A stretch of 35,787 bases of DNA from PNAI01 sp964575715 (GTDB lineage: Bacteria > Pseudomonadota > Alphaproteobacteria > Rhizobiales > Xanthobacteraceae). The notes under the pieces are model-generated. The model was not told where the DNA came from and did no database searches. It saw only the letters and a list, made by a program, of their open reading frames with translations. Shown here piece after piece: positions 15,809 through 23,169 of this stretch. The stretch's first letter is position 1, and every line of letters begins with the position of its first letter. The DNA lies in NCBI GenBank assembly GCA_964575715.1, contig CAZNSG010000348.1:1-35787 (forward strand), in the 5' to 3' direction. Made by a program: the position numbers and the translations under genes.

Positions 15809-15827
15809 CCGCTCGCAATATTTCTTT

Positions 15828-16052
15828 CCCTCTCCCCGCTTGCACCCGAACTCGGGTTTACCCGAGTTCGGCCACTTATTAAGCGGCCGAAGTCGGATAA
15901 ATCCGACTTCGGTTGGAGAGGGTGGCGAGGACCGAAGGTCGAGCCGGGTGAGGGGGTATTTCCAAGTGTTCAGACTCGCCGAAGCGCCCCTCACCCGACT
16001 GCCGTCGCCAAGCTCCGGCAGTCGACCTCTCCCCGCACGCGGGGAGAGGTAA
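15828..16052. repeat. Composite palindromic repeat with CCTCTCCCCGC ends, filling a convergent gap
   Basis: The gap between the convergent aroE-like and class II aldolase genes is nearly all repeat. The outer inverted repeat is CCCTCTCCCCGC at 15828-15839 against GCGGGGAGAGG at 16039-16049, ending in GGTAA as other repeats here do (23574, 32008, 27492). The left arm would itself be a hairpin CCCTCTCCCC-GC-TTGC-GGGGAGAGGG, but its tip is opened by a two-hairpin cassette at 15846-15912. The right part has CACCCGACTGCCGTC and CTCCGGCAGTC pairs. It may serve as a bidirectional terminator. Confidence 0.8.
15846..15912. repeat. Two-hairpin cassette in the apex of a larger hairpin
   Basis: Hairpin A at 15846-15871 has inner stem GAACTCGGG/CCCGAGTTC with loop TTTA; hairpin B at 15887-15912 has stem CCGAAGTCGGA/TCCGACTTCGG with loop TAAA. 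The 15-nt spacer is unrelated in sequence to those of other copies. Relative to other copies, base pairs T-A to A-T (hairpin A), C-G to G-C and the loop-closing pair (hairpin B) changed on both sides. Confidence 0.88.
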
Positions 16053-16059
16053 AGCAGGC

Positions 16060-16755
16060 TCACTTGATCTTCGAGTGATAGTGGTCCCAGGTTTTCTTAA
16101 ACAGGCTTGGTGTGCGCAGCTTCATCCGGCAGGCATCCTGCTCGGCTTCGCTAAACACATAGGGCTCGCCGATCTGCATCGCCATGTATTGCCGCCGGGC
16201 GTTTTCCTCCACATAAGCCGCGTAGGCGAAGCACTCCAAGATGGTCTCGCCCGCGGCGACCACGCCGTGCGCCTTGAGCAGCACCACCGAATTGCCGCCC
16301 ATGATGGCGACCATCTTTGCGCCCATCTCCTTGGTATTCACCGACATGGGCGAATCCATCACCGGCATCTCGCCGAGCAGCGCAGCCTGCGCGTAGACGA
16401 CCTTCTGCTGCACCCCGGTCATGGTGAGGTAGGTCGACCATTGCGGATGGGTGTGGAACACGGCGTTCACTTTTGGCCGCGCCCGGTAGACCTCGGCATG
16501 AATGGGAAACTCCAGCGGCGGTTTGACGTTGGAGCCGTCGACCGATCTGCCCTCCAGATCAATGGCGACAATGTCCTCGACGTTGAGCGTGCCGCGCACC
16601 GAAGCGCCGGAATTGATGTAGAACGAATTGGCGTCGCGGCGCGCGCTGCAATGGCCGTTGTGATCGATATATTCCGCGCGCTCGAGCATGCGGATGGCGT
16701 CCACCAGCTCCTGCTTGAGTGCCTGTTGCGACGGCGGCGGCTGCAACATTGTCAT
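16060..16755 (-). CDS. Class II aldolase/adducin-family protein (first of three)
   Basis: A 231-residue member of the fuculose-1-phosphate aldolase/adducin N-terminal family. Zn ligands are visible as H101-T-H103 in VFHTHPQ and H163 in LLKAHGVV, and the acidic residue is E82 in KPPLEFPIH. Unlike the next two homologues it keeps NGHCSARRD near residue 33 in place of GHVS.R. Family members cleave phosphorylated or free hydroxy-acids by retro-aldol chemistry or decarboxylate them. The reading frame starts MTMLQ; AGGTAGGA sits directly before it, and a second ATG two codons on is possible. It is transcribed away from the paralogue at 16981-17730, which lies upstream on the same strand with a repeat between. 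Reaction unknown. Confidence 0.88.
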   Translation of the reverse strand: MTMLQPPPSQQALKQELVDAIRMLERAEYIDHNGHCSARRDANSFYINSGASVRGTLNVEDIVAIDLEGRSVDGSNVKPPLEFPIHAEVYRARPKVNAVFHTHPQWSTYLTMTGVQQKVVYAQAALLGEMPVMDSPMSVNTKEMGAKMVAIMGGNSVVLLKAHGVVAAGETILECFAYAAYVEENARRQYMAMQIGEPYVFSEAEQDACRMKLRTPSLFKKTWDHYHSKIK

Positions 16756-16802
16756 TTCCTACCTTGCCACAAACTCTGCTCGCTCGCCCCTCAATCTCGG
16801 CA

Positions 16803-16972
16803 GTCATTCCGGGGCGCGGGCTTTGGCCCGCGAACCCGGAATCCAGACGCAAATACGGAGATCGCCTCTGGATTCCGGGTCCGGCGCCATCCAAGTCGGC
16901 TTTAGCCGACTTGCGCATCAAAGAGTGCCGATCTCGGGTAAACCCGAGATCGGTCCGCCGTCCCGGAATGAC
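16803..16972. repeat. GTCATTCCGGGG-type palindromic repeat between tandem aldolase genes
   Basis: Begins GTCATTCCGGGGCGCGGGC and ends CCCGGAATGAC, with internal hairpins GCGGGCTTTGGCCCGC and a GGAATCCAGA/TCTGGATTCC pair. A two-hairpin cassette occupies its centre at 16892-16953. It lacks the TACCA ends and TNA triplets of the mobile-element copies, so it is either a truncated or a separate form of the same core. Confidence 0.8.
16892..16953. repeat. Two-hairpin cassette (B then A)
   Basis: Hairpin B at 16892-16913 has stem CAAGTCGGC/GCCGACTTG with loop TTTA; hairpin A at 16928-16953 has stem CCGATCTCGGG/CCCGAGATCGG with loop TAAA. The spacer is 14 nt. Orientation is opposite to the copies at 6368 and 14070. 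Confidence 0.88.
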
Positions 16973-16980
16973 CAGCGAGG

Positions 16981-17730
16981 TTACTTCATCACCCGCTTCT
17001 TCCACAAATCCCACGAGCGGCCAACCGTGTTGATATTGACAATGTCCGCAAGCCGGCCTTCCTCTGGATCGAGCGCGGCGACCGGTCCTCCGAGCGCGGC
17101 CGCCTGATGCTGGATGCGCGCGCTCACTTCGGTGAAAATCGCGCGGAATACCGCAACTGGCAGGTTAGGCCCCACCGCCACCATGCCGTGTGCGCGCAGC
17201 AGCGCCACGGATTTGTCGGCCAGCGCCTCGGCCAGCGCTGCGCCTTTGGCTTGCGTGCTGATCACGATATCGGAGACGCCGAATTTCTCCCTTATGTCGA
17301 ACACTGGCACGCCAGCGGCCAGAAAGGCGGCGTTGTGATACATGGCGCGCATCGGCGTATGGGTGAGCCCGAATGGAATCACCGACGCCGAATGGCTGTG
17401 TGCCATCGCGATGACGTCCGGACGCCGCTTGTAAATCTCGCCATGCAGAAAGCGCTCGATAAAACCGTTGCGGCCTTTAGGGTCTATCGCCACGCAATCG
17501 CGATCAAATTCCATAATGTCGTCGGCGGTTACCAGTTGCGGCGCCAGCGAGCGCGACATCAGAAAATGCTCACGATTGTCCGGATGGCGCATGGAGACAT
17601 GGCCGGCGGCATCGAACACGCCCTGATCGACCAGGATGCGGCTGGCCGCCGCGAGGTCTTCGAGCACGCTGCGATTGGCCGGTCCCTTCGCCTTGTTCTC
17701 GTTCGCCGCGCGGCGGACTGATTTGGCCAT
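16981..17730 (-). CDS. Class II aldolase/adducin-family protein (second of three)
   Basis: A 249-residue protein starting at the ATG at 17730, chosen because GGAGGAG lies 7 nt upstream; a longer frame back to 17766 lacks a ribosome site. Metal ligands are H111-S-H113 in MAHSHSAS and H181 in LLRAHGMV, with E92 in FIERFLHGE. It shares long blocks with the homologue at 22419-23141 (FGHVS-type DAAGHVSMRHP, TADDIMEF, ERFLHGEIYKRRPDV against ERFIHGALYEARPDV), so these two are paralogues closer to each other than to the protein at 16060. The N-terminus is lysine-rich and probably flexible. The gene diverges from a GMC oxidoreductase gene 130 bp away. Substrate unknown. Confidence 0.88.
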   Translation of the reverse strand: MAKSVRRAANENKAKGPANRSVLEDLAAASRILVDQGVFDAAGHVSMRHPDNREHFLMSRSLAPQLVTADDIMEFDRDCVAIDPKGRNGFIERFLHGEIYKRRPDVIAMAHSHSASVIPFGLTHTPMRAMYHNAAFLAAGVPVFDIREKFGVSDIVISTQAKGAALAEALADKSVALLRAHGMVAVGPNLPVAVFRAIFTEVSARIQHQAAALGGPVAALDPEEGRLADIVNINTVGRSWDLWKKRVMK

Positions 17731-17860
17731 GAAAATCTCCTCCACGATGCGCGGGGTTCTCGCCACGCATGGTCGCCTTGCGCCGCTATGCGGTCAACAG
17801 CTAGCTTCATACCGCTGAGACCATCAATCCACACCAACGCGCGCGTTTCGATTGCCCAAA

Positions 17861-19495
17861 ATGGCCGATCAGACCTACGACTATGTGATTATCGGTGCCG
17901 GCTCGGCCGGCTGCGTGCTGGCGCACCGCTTGACCGAGGATAAAGACGTCAAAGTGCTCATCCTCGAAGCCGGCGGCTGGGACTGGGATCCCTGGATTCA
18001 CATCCCGCTCGGCTGGGGCCGCATATTGCTCAATCGCATGTACGACTGGATGTATTTCACCGAGCCGGAACCCAACATGGCCGGGCGGCGGATCGAATGC
18101 GCGCGCGGCAAGGTGATCGGCGGCTCGTCCTCGATCAACGCCATGACCTATTCGCGCGGCAATCGTCACGACTATGAACGCTGGGCGGCGGCCGGCCTGC
18201 CGGGCTGGTCCTATGCGCATGTGCTGCCCTATTTCCGCAAGCAGGAATCCTGGGAAGGCGGCGCAAGCACCTTTCGCGGCGGCGACGGGCCGCTGAGCAC
18301 CAAGTTTTCGACCTTCGAAGATTCGCTGGTTGACGCCTATGTAGCGGCAGCGCAGGCGAGCGGCCTGCCTTGGACCGACGATCTCAACGGCGCGCAGCAG
18401 GAAGGCATCGGCCGCAACCAGAACACCATCCGCAATGGGCGCCGCTGCAGCGCGGCGGCGGCATATTTGCGGCCGGCGATGGCACGCAAGAATCTGAAGG
18501 TCGAGGTCAACGCGCTGGCGACGCGCGTCCTGCTTGCGGGCGCGCGCGCGGCCGGCGTCGAATACCGCCAGAGTGGCGAAACCAAATTCGCGCGCGCCGG
18601 CCGCGAGGTCTTGCTCGCGGGCGGCGTGATCAATTCGCCGCAGCTGCTCATGCTCTCCGGGATCGGCGATCCCGAGGAACTCAAAAGCCACGGCATCAAG
18701 ACCCAGGTGCCGCTCAAAGGCGTCGGCAAAAACTTGCAGGACCATGTGGTGGTGCAGGTGGCGTATGGCCGCAAGGAGCCCGGCCCCATCCACCGCGCCA
18801 TGCGGCTCGATCGCATCCTGGTCGAACTGGCCAAGACTTATTTCCTCGGCACCGGCATCGCCACCGACCTGCCTGGTGGCGTTGCTTCCTTCGTGCGCTG
18901 CATGCCGGATTCGACCCTGCCGGACATCCAGCTGCTGCTGGCGGCGGCGCCGCTTTCCGCCGAGCCTTATCTAGAACCGTTCAAGCCGTCGTTCGCCGAC
19001 GGCTTTGGCGGACGCATCATCATGCTGCATCCGGAAAGCCGCGGGCGCTTAAGCCTCGCATCGAGCGATCCCGCGGCGCCCATTCGCATTCGGCAGAATT
19101 TCATGTCGACCGAGCGTGAATGGCGGACGCTGCGCGCGGGCTTCCGGCTGTTCCGCGAGATCATGGCCAAGCCCAACCTGGCGCCGTTCATTGCGAGCGA
19201 GATTGTGCCGGGTTCCGCCGCCAAGTCGGATGCCGAGATCGACGCGCATATCCGCCATACCGCGATCACGCTTCATCATCCGCTCGGCACATGCAAAATG
19301 GGCAGCGCCTCCGACGCGGCGTCGGTAGTCGATCCCGAGCTGCGCGTGCGCGGCGTGGAAGGCTTGCGGGTGGTGGATGCCTCCGTCATGCCGGATCTGA
19401 TCAGCGGCAACATCAATGCGCCGGTGATGATGATCGCCGAGAAGGCCGCCGACCTCATCCGTGGCCGGCCGACGCTGGCGCCGGTCAACGTGTAG
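17861..19495 (+). CDS. GMC-family FAD oxidoreductase (choline dehydrogenase-like)
   Basis: A 544-residue flavoprotein. The FAD motif GAGSAG is at residues 12-17 (YVIIGAGSAGCVLAHRL) with LILEAGG closing the fold. GMC signature 1 reads GKVIGGSSSINAMTYSRG at about 84-101, signature 2 GGVINSPQLLMLSGIG at about 255-270. The C-terminal active site has HHPLGTCKMG with His473 as proton acceptor and GNINAP with Asn519. The ATG at 17861 is preferred to an in-frame TTG three codons upstream. Members oxidise alcohols to aldehydes or ketones; in this subgroup, polyethylene glycol, choline or aromatic alcohols. It is followed after 19 bp by a carboxymuconolactone-decarboxylase-like gene, so the two are probably co-transcribed. 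Confidence 0.92.
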   Translation: MADQTYDYVIIGAGSAGCVLAHRLTEDKDVKVLILEAGGWDWDPWIHIPLGWGRILLNRMYDWMYFTEPEPNMAGRRIECARGKVIGGSSSINAMTYSRGNRHDYERWAAAGLPGWSYAHVLPYFRKQESWEGGASTFRGGDGPLSTKFSTFEDSLVDAYVAAAQASGLPWTDDLNGAQQEGIGRNQNTIRNGRRCSAAAAYLRPAMARKNLKVEVNALATRVLLAGARAAGVEYRQSGETKFARAGREVLLAGGVINSPQLLMLSGIGDPEELKSHGIKTQVPLKGVGKNLQDHVVVQVAYGRKEPGPIHRAMRLDRILVELAKTYFLGTGIATDLPGGVASFVRCMPDSTLPDIQLLLAAAPLSAEPYLEPFKPSFADGFGGRIIMLHPESRGRLSLASSDPAAPIRIRQNFMSTEREWRTLRAGFRLFREIMAKPNLAPFIASEIVPGSAAKSDAEIDAHIRHTAITLHHPLGTCKMGSASDAASVVDPELRVRGVEGLRVVDASVMPDLISGNINAPVMMIAEKAADLIRGRPTLAPVNV

Positions 19496-19514
19496 TACAT
19501 AACGGAGGAGCCCC

Positions 19515-20057
19515 GTGGCCCGTCTTGATCCGCTTGCATTCGATGACCTTTCCGCCGAACAGAAAGCCCTGCATGCCGAGCTAGGCCGCACACGCAAGCG
19601 CGTGAGCGGGCCATTCGCGATCTGGCTGCGAACGCCGAATATCGCGCACACTGCAAATCAGCTCGCGCTCGCGCTGCGCGAGAACGGCAAGCTGGAGAAG
19701 CGCCTGTTCGAGCTGATCGTGCTCATGGTGGTGCGGCACTGGTCGGCGCACTATGCCTGGTTCGCGCATGAACCCAATGCGGTCGCCGCCGGCCTTGCGC
19801 CGGACGTGGTCGCGGCCATCCGCGAGCGGCGCAAGCCCGAATTCAAGCAGGCTGACGAGCGGGTAATCTATGAGGCGGTGAGCGAGCTTCTCGACTCCAA
19901 GGAGTTGAGCGCGCCGGCCTACGATCGCCTGCTCAAGCAGTTCGGGCTTGCACTGACCATCGAGGCCATATCGGTTGCCGGCTTCTACGGCATGGTGGCG
20001 ACCATGCTTAAAGCCTTCGACGTACCGACACCGACCGGCGAGCGGCCGCTGCAATGA
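19515..20057 (+). CDS. Carboxymuconolactone decarboxylase-like (AhpD-fold) protein lacking the CxxC
   Basis: A 180-residue AhpD-fold protein from a GTG start at 19515 supported by GGAGG 6-7 nt upstream. The core helix reads LFELIVLMVVRHWSAHYAWFAHEPNA, shown here in pieces LFELIVLMVVRHW and SAHYAWFAHEPNA. In AhpD peroxidase relatives this helix has C-x-x-C before the His; here the positions are S-A-H-Y, so peroxidase chemistry is excluded, while the Glu and the later His typical of decarboxylase-like members remain. Such proteins accompany oxidoreductases in many catabolic clusters and may act on lactones or remain of unknown function. It is probably in one operon with the GMC gene. The TNA element starting at 20089 lies 31 bp past its stop. 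Confidence 0.82.
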   Translation: MARLDPLAFDDLSAEQKALHAELGRTRKRVSGPFAIWLRTPNIAHTANQLALALRENGKLEKRLFELIVLMVVRHWSAHYAWFAHEPNAVAAGLAPDVVAAIRERRKPEFKQADERVIYEAVSELLDSKELSAPAYDRLLKQFGLALTIEAISVAGFYGMVATMLKAFDVPTPTGERPLQ

Positions 20058-20088
20058 GCCTGGAATTCGCGCGTAGGCGTGGGTCTTA

Positions 20089-20259
20089 GACCAACGGCCG
20101 TATTGTTGACCCGTCATCCTGAGGTGGCCGCGAAGCGGCCCTCGAAGGATGAACGGCCCCGACGCTGCAACACCTCGGCCGTCGCCCTTCGAGGCTCGGC
20201 CTTCGGCCGAGCACCTCAGGGTGACGGTGAGAATGAGTCATTATCTGCGGCCGTTGGTA
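20089..20259. mobile_element. TNA-flanked palindromic element, copy 3 (TTA duplication at the VOC stop codon)
   Basis: A 171-bp element between exact TTA triplets at 20086-20088 and 20260-20262. The right TTA is the complement of the TAA stop codon of the minus-strand VOC gene. Ends: GACCAACGGCCGTATTG on the left, TACCAACGGCCGCAGATAA on the right read inward. The core has the CGTCATCCTGAGGTG/CACCTCAGGGTGACGG arms with two inner hairpins (GGCCGC-GAA-GCGGCC and CTCGGCC-TTC-GGCCGAG) and a 20-nt extra segment at the centre (about 20157-20178) compared with the copy at 23575. Confidence 0.82.
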
Positions 20260-20658
20260 TTACACCGTGCGGTCCAGCAGCTCGATCGAAATGCCTTCCG
20301 GCCCGCGGATGAAGCAGATGCGCACGCCCGGCCGCACCGTGGTCGGCTCCTTGGTGAACTGCACGCCCTGGGCCTTGAGCTCCGCCGCGATGGCGTCGAT
20401 GCCGGTGCAGGTCAGCCCGAAATGATCGAGACCCTGATAGGGCGTGGCGGGCGGCGCGTTGACGCCGTCGCCCGCCGTCACCGGCGCGATGAAGATGTTG
20501 GCGCCGCCGAGTTTGACGTCAATGCGCGGGGCGCCCTGCTGCATGGAGCGAATCACCTCCCCGCCCAGCATGCGCTCGAACCATTGCGCGGTCGCCTCCG
20601 GGTTCGGGCTGCGCAAATGGACATGGTCCCAAGTGAGCTTTGGTGTCAGTTTCGGCAT
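20260..20658 (-). CDS. VOC-family (glyoxalase/dioxygenase fold) protein
   Basis: A 132-residue single-module VOC protein, starting at the ATG at 20658 where AGGAGGAGG lies 6 nt upstream; the longer frame to 20715 has no such site. LTWDHVHLRSPNPEATAQWF at about 8-27 is the first beta-alpha unit and places a metal His at H12 or H14; LDHFGLTCTGID at about 78-89 opens the second unit with another His, and GPEGISIELLDRT at the end gives the metal Glu (E127 region). It could be a glyoxalase-like isomerase, a fosfomycin-resistance-like transferase or a small ring-cleavage enzyme. It diverges from the aromatic-ring monooxygenase at 20765 with a 106-bp gap, so shared control and a role in the same pathway are plausible. 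Its stop codon is part of a mobile-element duplication. Confidence 0.85.
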   Translation of the reverse strand: MPKLTPKLTWDHVHLRSPNPEATAQWFERMLGGEVIRSMQQGAPRIDVKLGGANIFIAPVTAGDGVNAPPATPYQGLDHFGLTCTGIDAIAAELKAQGVQFTKEPTTVRPGVRICFIRGPEGISIELLDRTV

Positions 20659-20764
20659 GGCAAGCCTCCTCCTATTTCGCCCGCCCATCTCATAGCAGTC
20701 GGCCCTGCCGGTCAACAGATGGGCTGGCGGGACGCAAATTTTACAAGTATCTAGCTTCGCTCAC

Positions 20765-22393
20765 ATGCCCACCACCCCTCCCATGGACACGGATGTTCTC
20801 ATCGTCGGCGGCGGCCCGGTGGGGCTTACCCTTGCCGTCGATCTCGGCCAGCGCGGCGTGCGCGCCATGCTGATCGAGCAGAAGAGCGCGCCGCAGCGCC
20901 TGCCCAAGATGGAGCGGTGCAACGCGCGCACCATGGAAATCTTCCGCCGCATGGGGCTCTCCGAACGCATCCGGGCGGCCGGCCTGCCGGCGCACTGCTC
21001 CATGGACGTGTTCATCGTCACGTCATTGGTGGATCCGCCGCTCTTGCACCTGCCCTACCCTTCGGTGGCGGAAGCAAAGCGGCAGATCGTCGCCTGCCGC
21101 GACGGCTCCATGCCGCTCGAACCCTATCAGCTGATTTCGCAATACACCCTTGAGCCGCTGCTCAAAGCGGTGGCGGAGACGCTGCCGAGCGTGCGCGTGC
21201 GCTACGGCTGCGAATTGCTTGCGTATACGCAAGACTCGGAATCGGTCAGCGCGCAAGTCAAGCGCGATGACGGTTCGAGCGCAACGGTGCGTGCGAAATA
21301 TCTGGTCGGGTGCGACGGCGGGTCGAGCGTTGTGCGCAGACAGCTTGGCATCAAGCTCGCGGGCGAAGGCAATATCTTGCAGATGCGTCAAGCGCTTTAT
21401 CGTTGCGACGATTTGTATGAGCGTATCCCGATCGGCAAAGGCCGGCACTATCACGTCGCCGACGCCACCTCGACGCAACTCATCGTTCAGGACGACACGC
21501 GTCATTTCACGATCAATTGCTCCGTCGAAAAAGACGAACAAATGCCGGCGATGTTTGAAACCGTCTGCGCCATGCCGGTGAAATACGAGATGCTCTACGC
21601 CGGGCCATGGACGCAGCACTTGCTGTTGGCCGAGCGCTATGGCGAAGGCCGCGTGTTTCTGGCGGGCGATGCGGTGCATCTGGTCATTCCCACCGGCGGG
21701 CTCGGCATGAACACCGGCGCGGGCGACGCCATCGATCTCGGCTGGAAGCTCGCGGCCACATTGGCGGGCTGGGGCGGGCCGGGTCTGCTGCAATCCTACG
21801 AGATCGAGCGCCGCCAGATCGGCGAGCGCAATGTGGCGGCGTCCACCTATGCCTCGCGCGGACGGCGCACCTGGCGAGCCGCTTATAAGCCGAATATCCG
21901 CGACCACACCCCGGCCGGCGCCGAGACGCGCGCCAATCTCGCGCGCATCGCCGAAGTCGAGCAGCGCAAGACCAACGAGATGATCGGAGCGGAGCTGGGC
22001 TACCGCTATGCCGGCTCGCCGGTGATCTGGCCGGAGCCGGGCGAAGGCCCAAAACATGATTTTATGAACTACGTGCCGACGACCTGGCCGGGCGCGCGGC
22101 TGCCCCATGTCTGGCTCGACGACGGCAGCGCGATGCAGGATCGCATCGGGCAGGGCTATACGCTGCTGCGCCTTGGCGGCGCGCAAGACGATGCCGCGCC
22201 GCTCGTGCGCGCATTCCAGACATTCGGCGCGCCGTTTGCTGTGCTCGACGTGCGCAGCCCGCACGCACGCGAAATTTATGGCTACGATCTGATATTGCTG
22301 CGGCCCGATCTGCATATCGTGTGGCGCGGCAATAATTTACCGGCGGAGCCGGAAAAACTCGCGGCCATCGCCACCGGACATCAACCGATTTGA
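20765..22393 (+). CDS. FAD-dependent aromatic-ring monooxygenase (MhpA/PHBH type)
   Basis: A 542-residue group A flavin hydroxylase. The Rossmann motif is VLIVGGGPVGLTLA (G15-x-G17-x-x-G20), the DG motif appears in LVGCDGGSSVVRRQL at about 180-194, and the GD motif is AGDAVHLVIPTGGLGMNTG with D302 binding the FAD ribose. The last 120 residues (from about WLDDGSAMQD, then YTLLRLGG and DLILLRPDLHIVWRG) form the thioredoxin-like C-terminal domain of the MhpA/phenol hydroxylase subgroup. It would hydroxylate a phenolic or heteroaromatic acid using NAD(P)H and O2 in the cytoplasm. A class II aldolase gene follows after 25 bp, which suggests one operon, and a VOC gene diverges on the other side. 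Substrate not identifiable from sequence. Confidence 0.92.
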   Translation: MPTTPPMDTDVLIVGGGPVGLTLAVDLGQRGVRAMLIEQKSAPQRLPKMERCNARTMEIFRRMGLSERIRAAGLPAHCSMDVFIVTSLVDPPLLHLPYPSVAEAKRQIVACRDGSMPLEPYQLISQYTLEPLLKAVAETLPSVRVRYGCELLAYTQDSESVSAQVKRDDGSSATVRAKYLVGCDGGSSVVRRQLGIKLAGEGNILQMRQALYRCDDLYERIPIGKGRHYHVADATSTQLIVQDDTRHFTINCSVEKDEQMPAMFETVCAMPVKYEMLYAGPWTQHLLLAERYGEGRVFLAGDAVHLVIPTGGLGMNTGAGDAIDLGWKLAATLAGWGGPGLLQSYEIERRQIGERNVAASTYASRGRRTWRAAYKPNIRDHTPAGAETRANLARIAEVEQRKTNEMIGAELGYRYAGSPVIWPEPGEGPKHDFMNYVPTTWPGARLPHVWLDDGSAMQDRIGQGYTLLRLGGAQDDAAPLVRAFQTFGAPFAVLDVRSPHAREIYGYDLILLRPDLHIVWRGNNLPAEPEKLAAIATGHQPI

Positions 22394-22418
22394 TTCCCCT
22401 CCTGCAAGGAAACTCCAA

Positions 22419-23141
22419 ATGGCAAAACTCGACGCGATCGTCGAAGAGCTCGTTACCGCGAACCGCATCCTGGCGAACGAAGGCATCGTCGATTCGTTTG
22501 GCCACGTGAGCGTGCGCCATCCCGCTCGCCCCGACCGCTATCTGCTCTCACGCGCGCGCGCGCCGGAACGCATCGAGGCCGACGACATCATGGAGTTCAC
22601 GCTTGCCGGCGAGGCGGTCGATGCGCGCGGTCGCAAACCGTATCTGGAGCGCTTCATCCATGGCGCGCTTTACGAAGCGCGGCCGGATGTGCACTCGGTG
22701 GTGCACAATCACAGCCCGAGCACGATCCCGTTTGGCATCACCGGCACCAAGCTGCGGCCGCTGCTGCACATGTGCGCTTCCATCGGGCAGCAGGTGCCGC
22801 TGTGGGATTCGCACAACAAGTTCGGCGATACTTCGCTCTTGGTGGACAGCATGGCCATGGGCCGCGATCTGGCCAAGCGCGTGGGCAAGGGCCGCACCGC
22901 ACTCATGCGCGGCCACGGCGCGGTGATCGCGGGCAATTCCATCCGGCACGCGGTGTTCGTCGCGATCTATCTCGAACTCAACGCCAAACTCCAGATGCAG
23001 GCCATGCCCATGGGCAAGATCAAGTATCTCTATCCCGGCGAGGTGGACGCGGTGATCAAGCGCACCGGGCCCTACGGTATCAACCGCGCGTGGGAAAACT
23101 GGTGCCGCCGCGCCGGCCGCAAGATGCAGGAAGACGAATAG
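22419..23141 (+). CDS. Class II aldolase/adducin-family protein (third of three)
   Basis: A 240-residue paralogue of the protein at 16981-17730. Metal ligands are H96-N-H98 in VVHNHSPS and H166 in LMRGHGAV; the acidic residue is E77 in YLERFIHGAL. DSFGHVSVRHP and EADDIMEFT match the second aldolase closely. AAGGA lies upstream of the ATG, and the gap to the monooxygenase gene is 25 bp, so the two are probably co-transcribed. This pairing suggests a step after ring hydroxylation, such as retro-aldol cleavage or decarboxylation of a hydroxy-acid, as inferred for similar clusters. The basic C-terminus (RRAGRKMQEDE) ends 12 bp before a large block of nested repeats. Confidence 0.88.
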   Translation: MAKLDAIVEELVTANRILANEGIVDSFGHVSVRHPARPDRYLLSRARAPERIEADDIMEFTLAGEAVDARGRKPYLERFIHGALYEARPDVHSVVHNHSPSTIPFGITGTKLRPLLHMCASIGQQVPLWDSHNKFGDTSLLVDSMAMGRDLAKRVGKGRTALMRGHGAVIAGNSIRHAVFVAIYLELNAKLQMQAMPMGKIKYLYPGEVDAVIKRTGPYGINRAWENWCRRAGRKMQEDE

Positions 23142-23169
23142 CGCGACGCGATTCCCTCCCCCTGAAAGG

